7,193 nt of DNA, from NCBI GenBank assembly GCA_964391325.1, contig CAYMJM010000031.1, positions 1 through 7,193 on the forward strand. The letters are read 5' to 3'. Positions 1-5,523 of the stretch are shown piece by piece; positions within the stretch are counted from its first letter, which is position 1, and each line of letters begins with the position of its first letter. The position numbers were made by a program, and so were the translations under genes. The notes under the pieces are model-generated. The model saw only the letters and a list, made by a program, of their open reading frames with translations, was not told the DNA's origin and searched no databases. This DNA is from CAYMJM01 sp964391325. GTDB lineage: Bacteria; Patescibacteriota; Dojkabacteria; B142; JAFGMG01.

Positions 1-1
1 A

Positions 2-514
2 CAAATGTTCAGATCTGGCAAATCATTATGGAATCCAGGATACTGGATTACTTCGGTCGAGTTTGTATTGGATCTGTATGAAAAACTAAAACCAGAAATG
101 GCTTCCAAGCTAAAAAAAATGACACAAGATCCAACTCTCTTGAAAAGAGTTTATCCTACTTTAGAATCTATAAGTTTTGACGATGCAATCATTGAGAAGA
201 CAACTCCAAGCCAGGCCGTAGTTATAAAAGTGGACCTTGGCTGGAGTGATCCCGGAACGCTTTATGCCCTGAAAGAAGCAGTACAAAAATCTCAAGCTTC
301 AAATGTTATTCAAGGAAATGTTGAATCACTGAATTCCAAGGACTGTTTATTTATAAATAAAGAAAATAAGAAGCTAATGGCAGGAGTAGGACTTGAAGGA
401 ATGATAGTTATTAATACAAAGGATGCTCTAGTAGTAGTTCAGAAGAGCAATGTCCCCATGGTCAAAGAGCTTGTGAAAAAACTGGAAGAAAAAAACAAAT
501 TACAGTACATATAA
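2..514 (+). CDS. Mannose-1-phosphate guanylyltransferase-like protein, C-terminal part (5' end outside window)
   Basis: Predicted to transfer GMP from GTP to mannose-1-phosphate, giving GDP-mannose in the cytoplasm. The frame is open to the left edge, and the ATG at base 5 falls inside conserved family sequence, so it is probably an internal Met and the N-terminal nucleotide-binding half is missing. Counting from that Met, visible family motifs are LWNPGYW (8-14), SFDDAIIEK (57-65, the SIDYAVMEK-like motif of ManC proteins) and DLGWSDPG (77-84, the GWSDVGSW-like motif). These are followed by a beta-rich tail with GLEGMIVINTKDALVV (129-144), where the family usually reads as a GL-x-D-x-VVV-x-T-x-DA segment. 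The C-terminal type II mannose-6-phosphate isomerase domain of bifunctional ManC proteins is absent, so this is the short monofunctional form. It ends in TAA 8 bases before the GtrA gene, suggesting co-transcription. A related sugar-phosphate nucleotidyltransferase of different specificity is the main alternative. Confidence 0.82.
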   Translation, partial: QMFRSGKSLWNPGYWITSVEFVLDLYEKLKPEMASKLKKMTQDPTLLKRVYPTLESISFDDAIIEKTTPSQAVVIKVDLGWSDPGTLYALKEAVQKSQASNVIQGNVESLNSKDCLFINKENKKLMAGVGLEGMIVINTKDALVVVQKSNVPMVKELVKKLEEKNKLQYI

Positions 515-515
515 T
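510..515 (+). promoter_or_regulatory. Possible -10 box just upstream of the GtrA gene
   Basis: A perfect TATAAT lies across the stop codon of the upstream gene, with 7 bases between it and the GtrA ATG. Initiation at the usual 6-8 base distance would start the RNA at or next to the ATG, giving a leaderless message. I see no convincing -35 box, and TATAAT occurs by chance in A/T-rich DNA, so this is a weak call. Confidence 0.25.
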
Positions 516-522
516 TTAAGTA

Positions 523-993
523 ATGAGCCAGTTAATTTCTATTATCCATAAAATCAGCAACAGGATTCCAGTGCTAGGGAAGTATTTTACCGAAGAATTC
601 ATCAGATTCGTCTTTATCGGAGGAACATCTTTTATTATTTTCTACTTTCTAAATAACTCCTTCATATTTTTACTAGAAAAAATTTACTCCTCGCAAACAA
701 GTACTGCGCGAGGGTTGGTAGTCTGGAATGCATATATAGTTGCGTATCTTTTGGCATTTATTTACAACTTTACATTAAGCAAAAGGTGGACATTTAGAAA
801 TCAATCCGTTACTTACCGAGAACAACTACTTAAGTTCTTCACCGTGAATATTTTCAACGCTCTTACAGGAGCTGCGTTCGTAACAATATTAGACTACATA
901 GGAATACCGCCTTATATTTCGCAACCGTTTTTTATAGCTATACAGATATTTTGGACTTATTTTCTTTACAAAAGGTGGGTGTTTAGCGATTAG
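523..993 (+). CDS. GtrA-family four-helix membrane protein
   Basis: GtrA-like proteins (PF04138) are small inner-membrane proteins linked to polysaccharide synthesis, often proposed to flip polyprenyl-phosphate-linked sugars. At 156 residues the length is typical. Four hydrophobic segments are visible at about 27-51, 66-86, 103-124 and 131-149. Two family signatures are clear: NFTLSKRWTF (82-91) after helix 2 and the closing YKRWVF (149-154) after helix 4. The start Arg-Phe-Val-Phe-Ile-Gly-Gly (28-34) also fits the FxRFxxVG opening of the family. The ATG at 523 has no Shine-Dalgarno sequence (upstream bases are A/T only apart from one G), but it gives a full-length family member. The position directly after a GDP-mannose-forming enzyme supports a role in lipid-linked sugar transfer, though the sugar carried cannot be read from the sequence. 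Confidence 0.9.
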   Translation: MSQLISIIHKISNRIPVLGKYFTEEFIRFVFIGGTSFIIFYFLNNSFIFLLEKIYSSQTSTARGLVVWNAYIVAYLLAFIYNFTLSKRWTFRNQSVTYREQLLKFFTVNIFNALTGAAFVTILDYIGIPPYISQPFFIAIQIFWTYFLYKRWVFSD

Positions 994-998
994 CTCGT

Positions 999-1165
999 AA
1001 TTGCGAATTGACACTTAAACTATGTTAGTTCTCGACAAGCTCGAACTGACATATTAATCCGAATTGGTAGTATGGATATTGTTGTCAGTCCGAGCTCTAA
1101 GTCAATCAGTTTGATATGTCAGTTCGAGCTTGTCGAGAACTAAGCCTCTCCGCTGATTCGCAATT
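999..1165. repeat. REPIN-like inverted repeat: 30-bp perfect arms, with shorter outer arms
   Basis: Bases 1025-1054 are an exact reverse complement of 1114-1143 (30 bp, no mismatch), separated by 59 bases. An outer 10-bp pair, aattgcgaat (999-1008) and attcgcaatt (1156-1165), nests around it. Each inner arm contains the unit TGTCAGTTCGAG-CTTG-TCGAGAAC, which is itself partly palindromic (TCGA flanking a short centre), arranged as two units facing opposite ways. That is the architecture of REP doublets (REPINs). No flanking target duplication, transposase or coding frame is visible. In RNA the 30-bp stem would be very stable and could separate expression of the manC/gtrA pair from galE. A related pair lies at 6580-6698, so this is a family rather than a single hairpin. 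Confidence 0.85.
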
Positions 1166-1197
1166 CCAATTAATTAGCTATTTACATACAATTTGTG

Positions 1198-1203
1198 TAA
1201 AAT
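1198..1203 (+). promoter_or_regulatory. Possible -10 box for galE
   Basis: TAAAAT lies 25 bases upstream of the galE ATG, just beyond the outer arm of the inverted repeat, which would give a leader of about 19 bases. No good -35 match is present at 16-18 bases. A promoter here makes sense, because the large inverted repeat upstream would hinder read-through from gtrA. The call rests on a single hexamer. Confidence 0.3.
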
Positions 1204-1228
1204 TTTTCTAGTTTTTAAATCAACCTAA

Positions 1229-2212
1229 ATGCGTATACTTGTTACAGGTGGGGCAGGATACATCGGCTCGATAACAGCTACAAAACTCATACAAAAAGGA
1301 CACAACGTAATAATCTTAGATAACCTGGAGAAAGGACATGAAACTACTCTGGATAAAATTATGAGGATTGCAGGAGAGTTTGAGTTTGTAAAATGTGATT
1401 TAAGAAATAAAAAGGAATTAGAGTTAGCTTTAAATGAAGTATTTTTCGACACAGTAATACATTTTGCTGCATACATAGAAGTAGGACGTTCTGTTCAAGA
1501 ACCCGAAGCATTTTTTGAAAATAACTACAACGGAACAAAAAACTTACTGGAGGTTCTAACTGCCAAAAAAGTACGTAAATTCATATTTTCGTCTACAGCA
1601 GCAGTTTACGGGCATCCGGATAAAACACCAATTTCTGAAACTGCACCATTGCGTCCCAATAATCCATACGGAGAGTCTAAAGTCAAAGTAGAAAAGCTCC
1701 TGGAGGAATACGCATCTCAAGGTAAAGTAGACTCAATCAGACTTAGATATTTTAATCCAGCCGGATCTTTTGAAGGCCAGATTGGAGAAGAACATTCTCC
1801 AGAAACCCACTTAATTCCCTTAATTTTTAAAGCAGCCAAGAAGGAAAGGGATAAATTATATATTTTCGGCAATGACTACGATACAAAGGATGGCACTCCC
1901 ATTAGAGACTATATACATGTACTTGATTTAGTAGATGCGCATCTTGTAGCATTAGAGTACGTTATGAATATCCAAGGTACAGATGTATTTAACGTAGGAA
2001 CAGGAAAAGGTTATACTGTCAAAGAAATATTCAAAATCGCCCAACAGGTTATAGGAAAAGATATACCATATGAAATTACAGAAAGACGAGAAGGAGACTC
2101 AAGAGCATTAGTTGCAGACCCAGCTAAAATCGAAGCTTTGCTAAAATGGAAAGCACAGTATCAATTAAGAGATATAATCCAAAGCGCCTGGGATTTTGAA
2201 AGGCAACTTTAA
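1229..2212 (+). CDS. galE: UDP-glucose 4-epimerase
   Basis: Interconverts UDP-glucose and UDP-galactose (or the N-acetylated pair) with bound NAD, in the cytoplasm. This is an extended short-chain dehydrogenase/reductase of 327 residues, close to the roughly 338 of E. coli GalE. The NAD-binding GGAGYIGS motif is at 7-14 and the acidic residue that ends beta-2 is Asp31. The catalytic set is Thr123 in SSTAAVYG (121-128, where E. coli has Ser124) plus Tyr147 and Lys151 in NPYGESK (145-151). The substrate-side motifs RYFNPAG (173-179), GEEHSPETHLIP (186-197) and GTPIRDYIHVLDL (222-234) are all GalE-typical. It is the first gene after the inverted repeat and is followed 48 bases later by the RmlC-like gene. 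No Shine-Dalgarno sequence precedes the ATG, but the start sits exactly at the usual beta-1 strand. Substrate range cannot be settled by eye. Confidence 0.93.
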   Translation: MRILVTGGAGYIGSITATKLIQKGHNVIILDNLEKGHETTLDKIMRIAGEFEFVKCDLRNKKELELALNEVFFDTVIHFAAYIEVGRSVQEPEAFFENNYNGTKNLLEVLTAKKVRKFIFSSTAAVYGHPDKTPISETAPLRPNNPYGESKVKVEKLLEEYASQGKVDSIRLRYFNPAGSFEGQIGEEHSPETHLIPLIFKAAKKERDKLYIFGNDYDTKDGTPIRDYIHVLDLVDAHLVALEYVMNIQGTDVFNVGTGKGYTVKEIFKIAQQVIGKDIPYEITERREGDSRALVADPAKIEALLKWKAQYQLRDIIQSAWDFERQL

Positions 2213-2260
2213 ATCTTTGCGTGTTAATTATTTAAATTATTAAACAGCAAACCGCATATT

Positions 2261-2788
2261 ATGAAAATTTCAGAAATATCCGAGAAATGGCTTCAAGAGC
2301 AAAATTTTACAATCCAAAAAGGTATCACAATAGAAGGAGTGTTTGTCAAAGATTTATTAGTTCATTTAGATGATCGAGGGGATGTTATAGAACTTTGGAG
2401 CACTGCATGGCCTGAATATAAAGAAGGGATAGTTCTACCAGCAAAGCATGGTTATCAAAGCGCAACAGATCCTGGAGTAACAAAATGCTGGCATCTTCAC
2501 GAAAAGCATACTGACCAGTTCACTGTAACACGAGGGAAGCTCCAAGTTAGTGTAGTTGATGTACGGGAAGATTCACCTACTTTTGGGCATGCTAACACTG
2601 TCATAATGGGTATCCAAAAACCCAGATTCATGCAAATTCCACCAGGAGTGATGCATGGATGGAAAGCACTTGGTACTACAGAATCTATAGTTGTAAATTT
2701 TCAAACTGAACCATACGATGCTGATGATGAATATAAATTTGCATGGAATAGTGTATTAGAAGAGATCTGGGGTCCAAAGAACGGATAG
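2261..2788 (+). CDS. RmlC-like nucleotide-sugar 3,5-epimerase family protein
   Basis: Cupin-fold protein of 175 residues resembling dTDP-4-dehydrorhamnose 3,5-epimerase, which inverts C3 and C5 of the 4-keto-6-deoxy sugar made by RmlB. Visible family features are DDRGDVIELW (37-46), GYQSATDPG (64-72), the core segment KCWHLHEKHTDQF (75-87) carrying the His expected for the catalytic base, the cupin turn RGKLQVSVVDVR (91-102), PPGVMHGW (127-134) and the closing PYDADDEYKFAW (151-162). Classical RmlC has a GxxRGLHxQ segment at the core. Here it is KCWHLHEKH, with three His residues in six positions, so this is a diverged subgroup and the exact reaction (3,5-, 3- or 5-epimerisation) is uncertain. 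Its place between galE and rmlD and the RmlB gene downstream support a role in dTDP-deoxysugar synthesis. There is no Shine-Dalgarno sequence. Confidence 0.8.
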   Translation: MKISEISEKWLQEQNFTIQKGITIEGVFVKDLLVHLDDRGDVIELWSTAWPEYKEGIVLPAKHGYQSATDPGVTKCWHLHEKHTDQFTVTRGKLQVSVVDVREDSPTFGHANTVIMGIQKPRFMQIPPGVMHGWKALGTTESIVVNFQTEPYDADDEYKFAWNSVLEEIWGPKNG

Positions 2789-2849
2789 CGTAATTTAAGA
2801 TATATAAAAACAATCAAAATATTAGTATTAGTGTATTAATTGGCTCTGG

Positions 2850-3251
2850 ATGGATATTCAAAAGTACAAACTCAAAAATCAAGGAGACCATAGAGGAGAT
2901 GTTTTTCACTGGCCATTGACTAGAGCTGGTATAGAGCACATCTCCATCTTTCATCGTCATATAGGCAAAAAAAATTATGGTCACTTCCACAAAGGCGATA
3001 ATCCCTCACGAGACCCTGAAAGATTATTTATGATCAAAGGTAAAATGAAAATGTGGTTTGAAGATTTACAGGGGAGAAAAAAGGAACTTATAATTAAACA
3101 AGGAGAAGTCCTCATTACTCCGAAGTATATTTTCCATCAGTACGAAATACTGGAAGATGCGATTTTTATTGAACCTCGAATTAAAACAGAAGAAGAGTCT
3201 CCAGATACATATGATTATGAAGAATTTATAAAATTGAAATCAAATTTTTAA
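2850..3251 (+). CDS. Small single-domain cupin, probably sugar-related
   Basis: A 133-residue protein with both cupin motifs. Motif 1 fits G(X)5HXH(X)9E(X)6G: Gly39, His45, His47, Glu57, Gly64, with a longer His-to-Glu gap than the usual 3-4. Motif 2 fits G(X)5P(X)4H: Gly85, Pro91, His96. Together these would form the three-His/one-Glu metal site of the fold. A DHRGDVFHW segment (13-21) recalls the D-x-RG of nucleotide-sugar epimerases and ketoisomerases such as the preceding protein. The gene sits 61 bases after the RmlC-like gene and 11 bases before rmlD, so it is very likely co-transcribed with rmlD. It could be an isomerase, an epimerase or a metal-binding regulatory cupin, and I do not recognise a named family. 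The highly charged tail after about residue 110 probably lies outside the barrel. Confidence 0.72.
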   Translation: MDIQKYKLKNQGDHRGDVFHWPLTRAGIEHISIFHRHIGKKNYGHFHKGDNPSRDPERLFMIKGKMKMWFEDLQGRKKELIIKQGEVLITPKYIFHQYEILEDAIFIEPRIKTEEESPDTYDYEEFIKLKSNF

Positions 3252-3262
3252 ATATACGCTTC

Positions 3263-4159
3263 ATGAATAAAGTTAGAGCATTAATTATTGGCAAAGGACT
3301 TTTAGGCAATGAAGTTATTAAACAGGCTAAGAAATTTACGGACTGGGAAGTAATTACCTCTGATGTAATCGACGGGGGTGGACTTGATATCACCAAGGAA
3401 GAATCTATAGCTAAATGGTTTGAAGAAATAAAGCCTGACATAGTCATCAATTGCGCAGCCTTCACGAACGTAGATGCTTGTGAAACTCCTGAAGGATTTG
3501 AAATTGCAAAGAAGGTAAATGGTTATGGGCCAGGACTTTTAGCTAAATATACTATCAAACATAGCTGCACTTTTATCCATATAAGCACAGATTATGTGTT
3601 TGGAGATAATAGGAAGGAAGGGTATCAGGAAGACTATAATATTTTTAAACCGTTAAACAAGTATGGAGAAAGCAAACTGCTGGGAGAGAAGGAAGTACTA
3701 AAATATCTCAAGCCACAAGAGGATGGAGAGCTTCCCCTACTCTATATTGTAAGAACTTCATGGCTGTTTGGAGAAGGGGCCAGAAATTTTCTGGGAAAGA
3801 TGCTTGAACTTAGCGAAAGCCATAATACACTGAGAATCGTAACAGATGAAGTAAGTTCTCCAACATACGTCAAAGATCTTGCACAACGACTCATATACAT
3901 AGTAGAAAGCAAACCGCAACCCGGAATTTACCATGTTTCAGGCAAAGGAGCTGCTTCCAGATATGATTTTGCAAAAGTAATATTTAAGTATGCTAAAAAG
4001 GATATAAAAATTGAACCAACCACACTTGCGGAGTTTCAGAGAAAAACAGCAATTCCTAATTACTCTGTATTATTAAATACAAAATTGCCAGCGATGAGAA
4101 ATTGGGAAGAAATGGTCAAGGATTTCTTCGATGACCAAGCCTTAACTTCAAAAACTTGA
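3263..4159 (+). CDS. rfbD: dTDP-4-dehydrorhamnose reductase
   Basis: Last step of dTDP-L-rhamnose synthesis: NAD(P)H reduction of dTDP-4-keto-L-rhamnose at C4, cytoplasmic. Also named rmlD. This extended SDR of 298 residues has the usual family length. The cofactor motif is GKGLLG (10-15). PDIVINCAAFTNVDACE (58-74) is the RmlD hallmark, followed by STDYVFG (108-114) and the catalytic Tyr134 and Lys138 in KYGESK (133-138). Later motifs RTSWLFG (164-170), TDEVSSPTYVKDLA (194-207), GIYHVSGKG (221-229) and the C-terminal PNYSVL (265-270) complete the match. It follows the small cupin by 11 bases without a Shine-Dalgarno sequence. Its TGA stop overlaps a predicted -35 element of the next gene, marking a likely transcription-unit boundary. 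Confidence 0.92.
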   Translation: MNKVRALIIGKGLLGNEVIKQAKKFTDWEVITSDVIDGGGLDITKEESIAKWFEEIKPDIVINCAAFTNVDACETPEGFEIAKKVNGYGPGLLAKYTIKHSCTFIHISTDYVFGDNRKEGYQEDYNIFKPLNKYGESKLLGEKEVLKYLKPQEDGELPLLYIVRTSWLFGEGARNFLGKMLELSESHNTLRIVTDEVSSPTYVKDLAQRLIYIVESKPQPGIYHVSGKGAASRYDFAKVIFKYAKKDIKIEPTTLAEFQRKTAIPNYSVLLNTKLPAMRNWEEMVKDFFDDQALTSKT

Positions 4160-4185
4160 ATTATTTAATATCTTCAATATATAAT
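4156..4185 (+). promoter_or_regulatory. Sigma70-type promoter for the unknown gene pair
   Basis: TTGAAT (4156-4161, four of six matches to the -35 consensus) and a perfect TATAAT (4180-4185) are separated by 18 bases, with the downstream ATG at 4208. The -35 overlaps the rfbD stop codon. This is the best two-box promoter I can see in the window. It would start RNA near 4192 with a leader of about 16 bases. Confidence 0.5.
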
Positions 4186-4207
4186 CCTTATTCTTTAAAT
4201 TCTCTGA

Positions 4208-5170
4208 ATGAATGGCGAGCCACTGAGTCCAACTGAACAAAACCCATCCAAACCTGTAGATACATTTATGTATACACTTGATGCATCGCGCTACTGGGCC
4301 TACTATAAACATTTCAGGTATAGGAAGCCGCCAGAATACCCAACAGAACTAATGGAACGTGGAGCTGAGCTCCTTGCACAAAATCCATTAGATCCAGGTA
4401 TTGAAGGAGAGTGGGACCATATTGGTCTCAGCCAGAATCCTGAAAATGCGAAAGTATTTGTCCACATGTTTAGCTGGAGGGCAAAAACCATCCAAATAGA
4501 TGCAGTTGAATGTTTGTCTGCATCACCTCTCGAAGAAGACCAAGCTTTAGCAAAGGAGATAGCACAAATACCATGGGATAAGCTTCTTTTCGTCGATTTT
4601 AAAAAAATTTTTGGGGAAGACTTTAACTTAGTATCCTATTATTTAATACAGGCAAGGCGCGAAGAGCTAATACAAGGACTTACAGTTGAACTTCTTATAC
4701 CACCGATGAGCCAAGAAGGCTTTGATTGCGAAGCTGTATTTAAACAACGGGTATTTCAAAACATATACGAAATAGACCGCTTCATGGATATCGTTGACAA
4801 TACTGCTTCGCCTCACAACCTGGAGGCTATACAACAGAACCTTTTTCAAGGTGGAGAAAGCAAAGATGCCGCCACTGCATTCCAGCTTTTCATGTACCTA
4901 AAAGAAGTTACAGGTGGAACTTCAATTGAAGAGACAAGCCGCGCAATAGCAGCGCAAATACTTGTAGATTATGAGGAAACTTTGAAGAAACAACAACCCG
5001 AAAGTTACCCCACAAGAGAAATTGTAGAAAAAATTCTACCCAGGCTAGGTATCCCAACACATGAGATATTCTATCAACAGGAACAAATACCGCCCGATGC
5101 AGTTACAAAACTAGCACCTTTTATCGGAAAATTTCTAGCTGACATGAATAGCACTCATTTAAGGGAATGA
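4208..5170 (+). CDS. Unrecognised soluble protein between rmlD and rmlB
   Basis: I do not recognise a family. The 320 residues contain no signal peptide or membrane segment and are rich in Glu, Gln and Asp. The first ~20 residues are Pro/Ser/Asn-rich and probably disordered. Residues 26-40 are aromatic and basic (SRYWAYYKHFRYRK is 27-40), which stands out from the acidic remainder. A mixed segment follows (about 65-165) with hydrophobic strands such as AKVFVHMF (81-88) and KLLFVDF (125-131). The C-terminal half (about 170-320) looks mostly helical. No SDR, Rossmann, cupin, glycosyltransferase DxD or nucleotidyltransferase motif is evident. It appears to have its own promoter and ends in a TGA that is also the first unit of a TGATA array. 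Position inside the rhamnose set suggests, but does not prove, a link to surface sugars. Codon use looks like that of its neighbours, so it is probably a real gene. Confidence 0.7.
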   Translation: MNGEPLSPTEQNPSKPVDTFMYTLDASRYWAYYKHFRYRKPPEYPTELMERGAELLAQNPLDPGIEGEWDHIGLSQNPENAKVFVHMFSWRAKTIQIDAVECLSASPLEEDQALAKEIAQIPWDKLLFVDFKKIFGEDFNLVSYYLIQARREELIQGLTVELLIPPMSQEGFDCEAVFKQRVFQNIYEIDRFMDIVDNTASPHNLEAIQQNLFQGGESKDAATAFQLFMYLKEVTGGTSIEETSRAIAAQILVDYEETLKKQQPESYPTREIVEKILPRLGIPTHEIFYQQEQIPPDAVTKLAPFIGKFLADMNSTHLRE

Positions 5171-5197
5171 TATGATATGATATGATATGATATGATA
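5168..5197 (+). repeat. TGATA tandem array, six copies
   Basis: Six exact head-to-tail copies of the pentamer TGATA cover 30 bases. The first three bases are the stop codon of the preceding gene. As the unit is not a multiple of three but the array begins at the stop, copy-number change would not alter the upstream protein; it would only change the spacing to the next gene, whose ATG is 64 bases further on. Confidence 0.9.
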
Positions 5198-5205
5198 TAA
5201 TTACG

Positions 5206-5242
5206 TGATATATATAAAAGCTGCTCGTTTTGATATATATAA
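5206..5242 (+). promoter_or_regulatory. A/T hairpin and 12-bp direct repeat upstream of the small gene
   Basis: TGATATATATAA occurs twice (5206-5217 and 5231-5242). The intervening bases begin with AAAA and end with TTTT around GCTGCTCG, so 5209-5240 can fold into a long A/T stem with one bulged G. A TATAAT at 5238-5243 could be a -10 box for the gene at 5262. It might be a weak terminator for the gene before, a promoter or operator for the gene after, or simply A/T-rich sequence; nothing decides between these. Confidence 0.4.
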
Positions 5243-5250
5243 TTAATTAT

Positions 5251-5254
5251 AAGG
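5251..5254 (+). promoter_or_regulatory. Shine-Dalgarno-like AAGG of the small gene
   Basis: AAGG with 7 bases to the ATG at 5262. It is short, but no other start in the window has an equivalent purine-rich site, so it supports this start choice and contrasts with its neighbours. Confidence 0.4.
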
Positions 5255-5261
5255 CAGTATC

Positions 5262-5474
5262 ATGAGTGGAAGTGAAATACCACAGGATATCAGAGAGATA
5301 GTAAAACCTCTTTGTGAGGGAGAGAGGTATTTACCTCAGAAGCATCTACAGGCAGCAATAGAATTGAATGCAGATCGGCTATTGGAGCGCGTAGGCTTTC
5401 CACCCGCGACGTCCCACAACACACCAAAAGAGGATCTGCCTGACAGCAATGATACTCGACAACCAGCAGCCTAG
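5262..5474 (+). CDS. Small hypothetical protein, 70 residues
   Basis: I do not recognise this protein. Residues about 6-46 look like two or three amphipathic helices (PQDIREIVKPL at 7-17, then HLQAAIELNADRLLERVGF at 28-46). The rest (47-70) is rich in Pro, Thr, Asn and Asp, ends in Ala-Ala and is probably disordered. It has one Cys (Cys18) and no membrane segment or signal peptide. In favour of it being real: it has the only SD-like sequence of the window (AAGG, 7 bases before the ATG), it is on the same strand as its neighbours, and it fills the space between the 320-residue gene and rmlB. Against it: it is short, its second half is richer in G+C (around 5391-5415) than the flanks, and I see no clear homology. 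Its TAG is 49 bases before rmlB. Confidence 0.5.
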   Translation: MSGSEIPQDIREIVKPLCEGERYLPQKHLQAAIELNADRLLERVGFPPATSHNTPKEDLPDSNDTRQPAA

Positions 5475-5491
5475 TGTATATCCTTCTTCTC

Positions 5492-5500
5492 TGCTAAAAT
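5492..5500 (+). promoter_or_regulatory. Extended -10 promoter for rmlB
   Basis: TGCTAAAAT matches the extended -10 form TGn-TAnAAT, with the rmlB ATG 23 bases further on. RNA would start near 5507, leaving a leader of about 17 bases. There is no clear -35 box, which extended -10 promoters can do without. It would allow rmlB to be expressed separately from rmlD. Confidence 0.4.
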
Positions 5501-5523
5501 ACTCCCATTATTAGTATATTAAT

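Noticed and set aside
1025..1143. CRISPR-like repeat and spacer
   Set aside because: The two copies are inverted rather than direct, and there is only one pair with no regular spacer array or cas gene.
1025..1143. Terminal inverted repeats of an insertion sequence
   Set aside because: The interior is only 59 bases with no coding frame and no target duplication is visible at the edges; a non-autonomous REP-type element fits better.
1225..1476. Minus-strand open frame of 83 codons opposite the start of galE
   Set aside because: It lies fully over strongly conserved galE sequence (the NAD-binding region); its translation has no family features.
3226..3465. Minus-strand open frame of 79 codons at the cupin/rmlD junction
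   Set aside because: It overlaps the conserved RmlD N-terminus and has no support of its own.
4303..4849. Two short minus-strand frames (4303-4491 and 4667-4849) opposite the unknown 320-residue gene
   Set aside because: Both lie inside a much longer frame with coherent composition. They might matter only if the long gene proved false.
5262..5474. Small gene as a duplicated fragment of the 320-residue protein (REIV near its start resembles REIVEKILPRLGIP at 270-283)
   Set aside because: Only a few scattered residues match, which is no more than chance for short helical segments.
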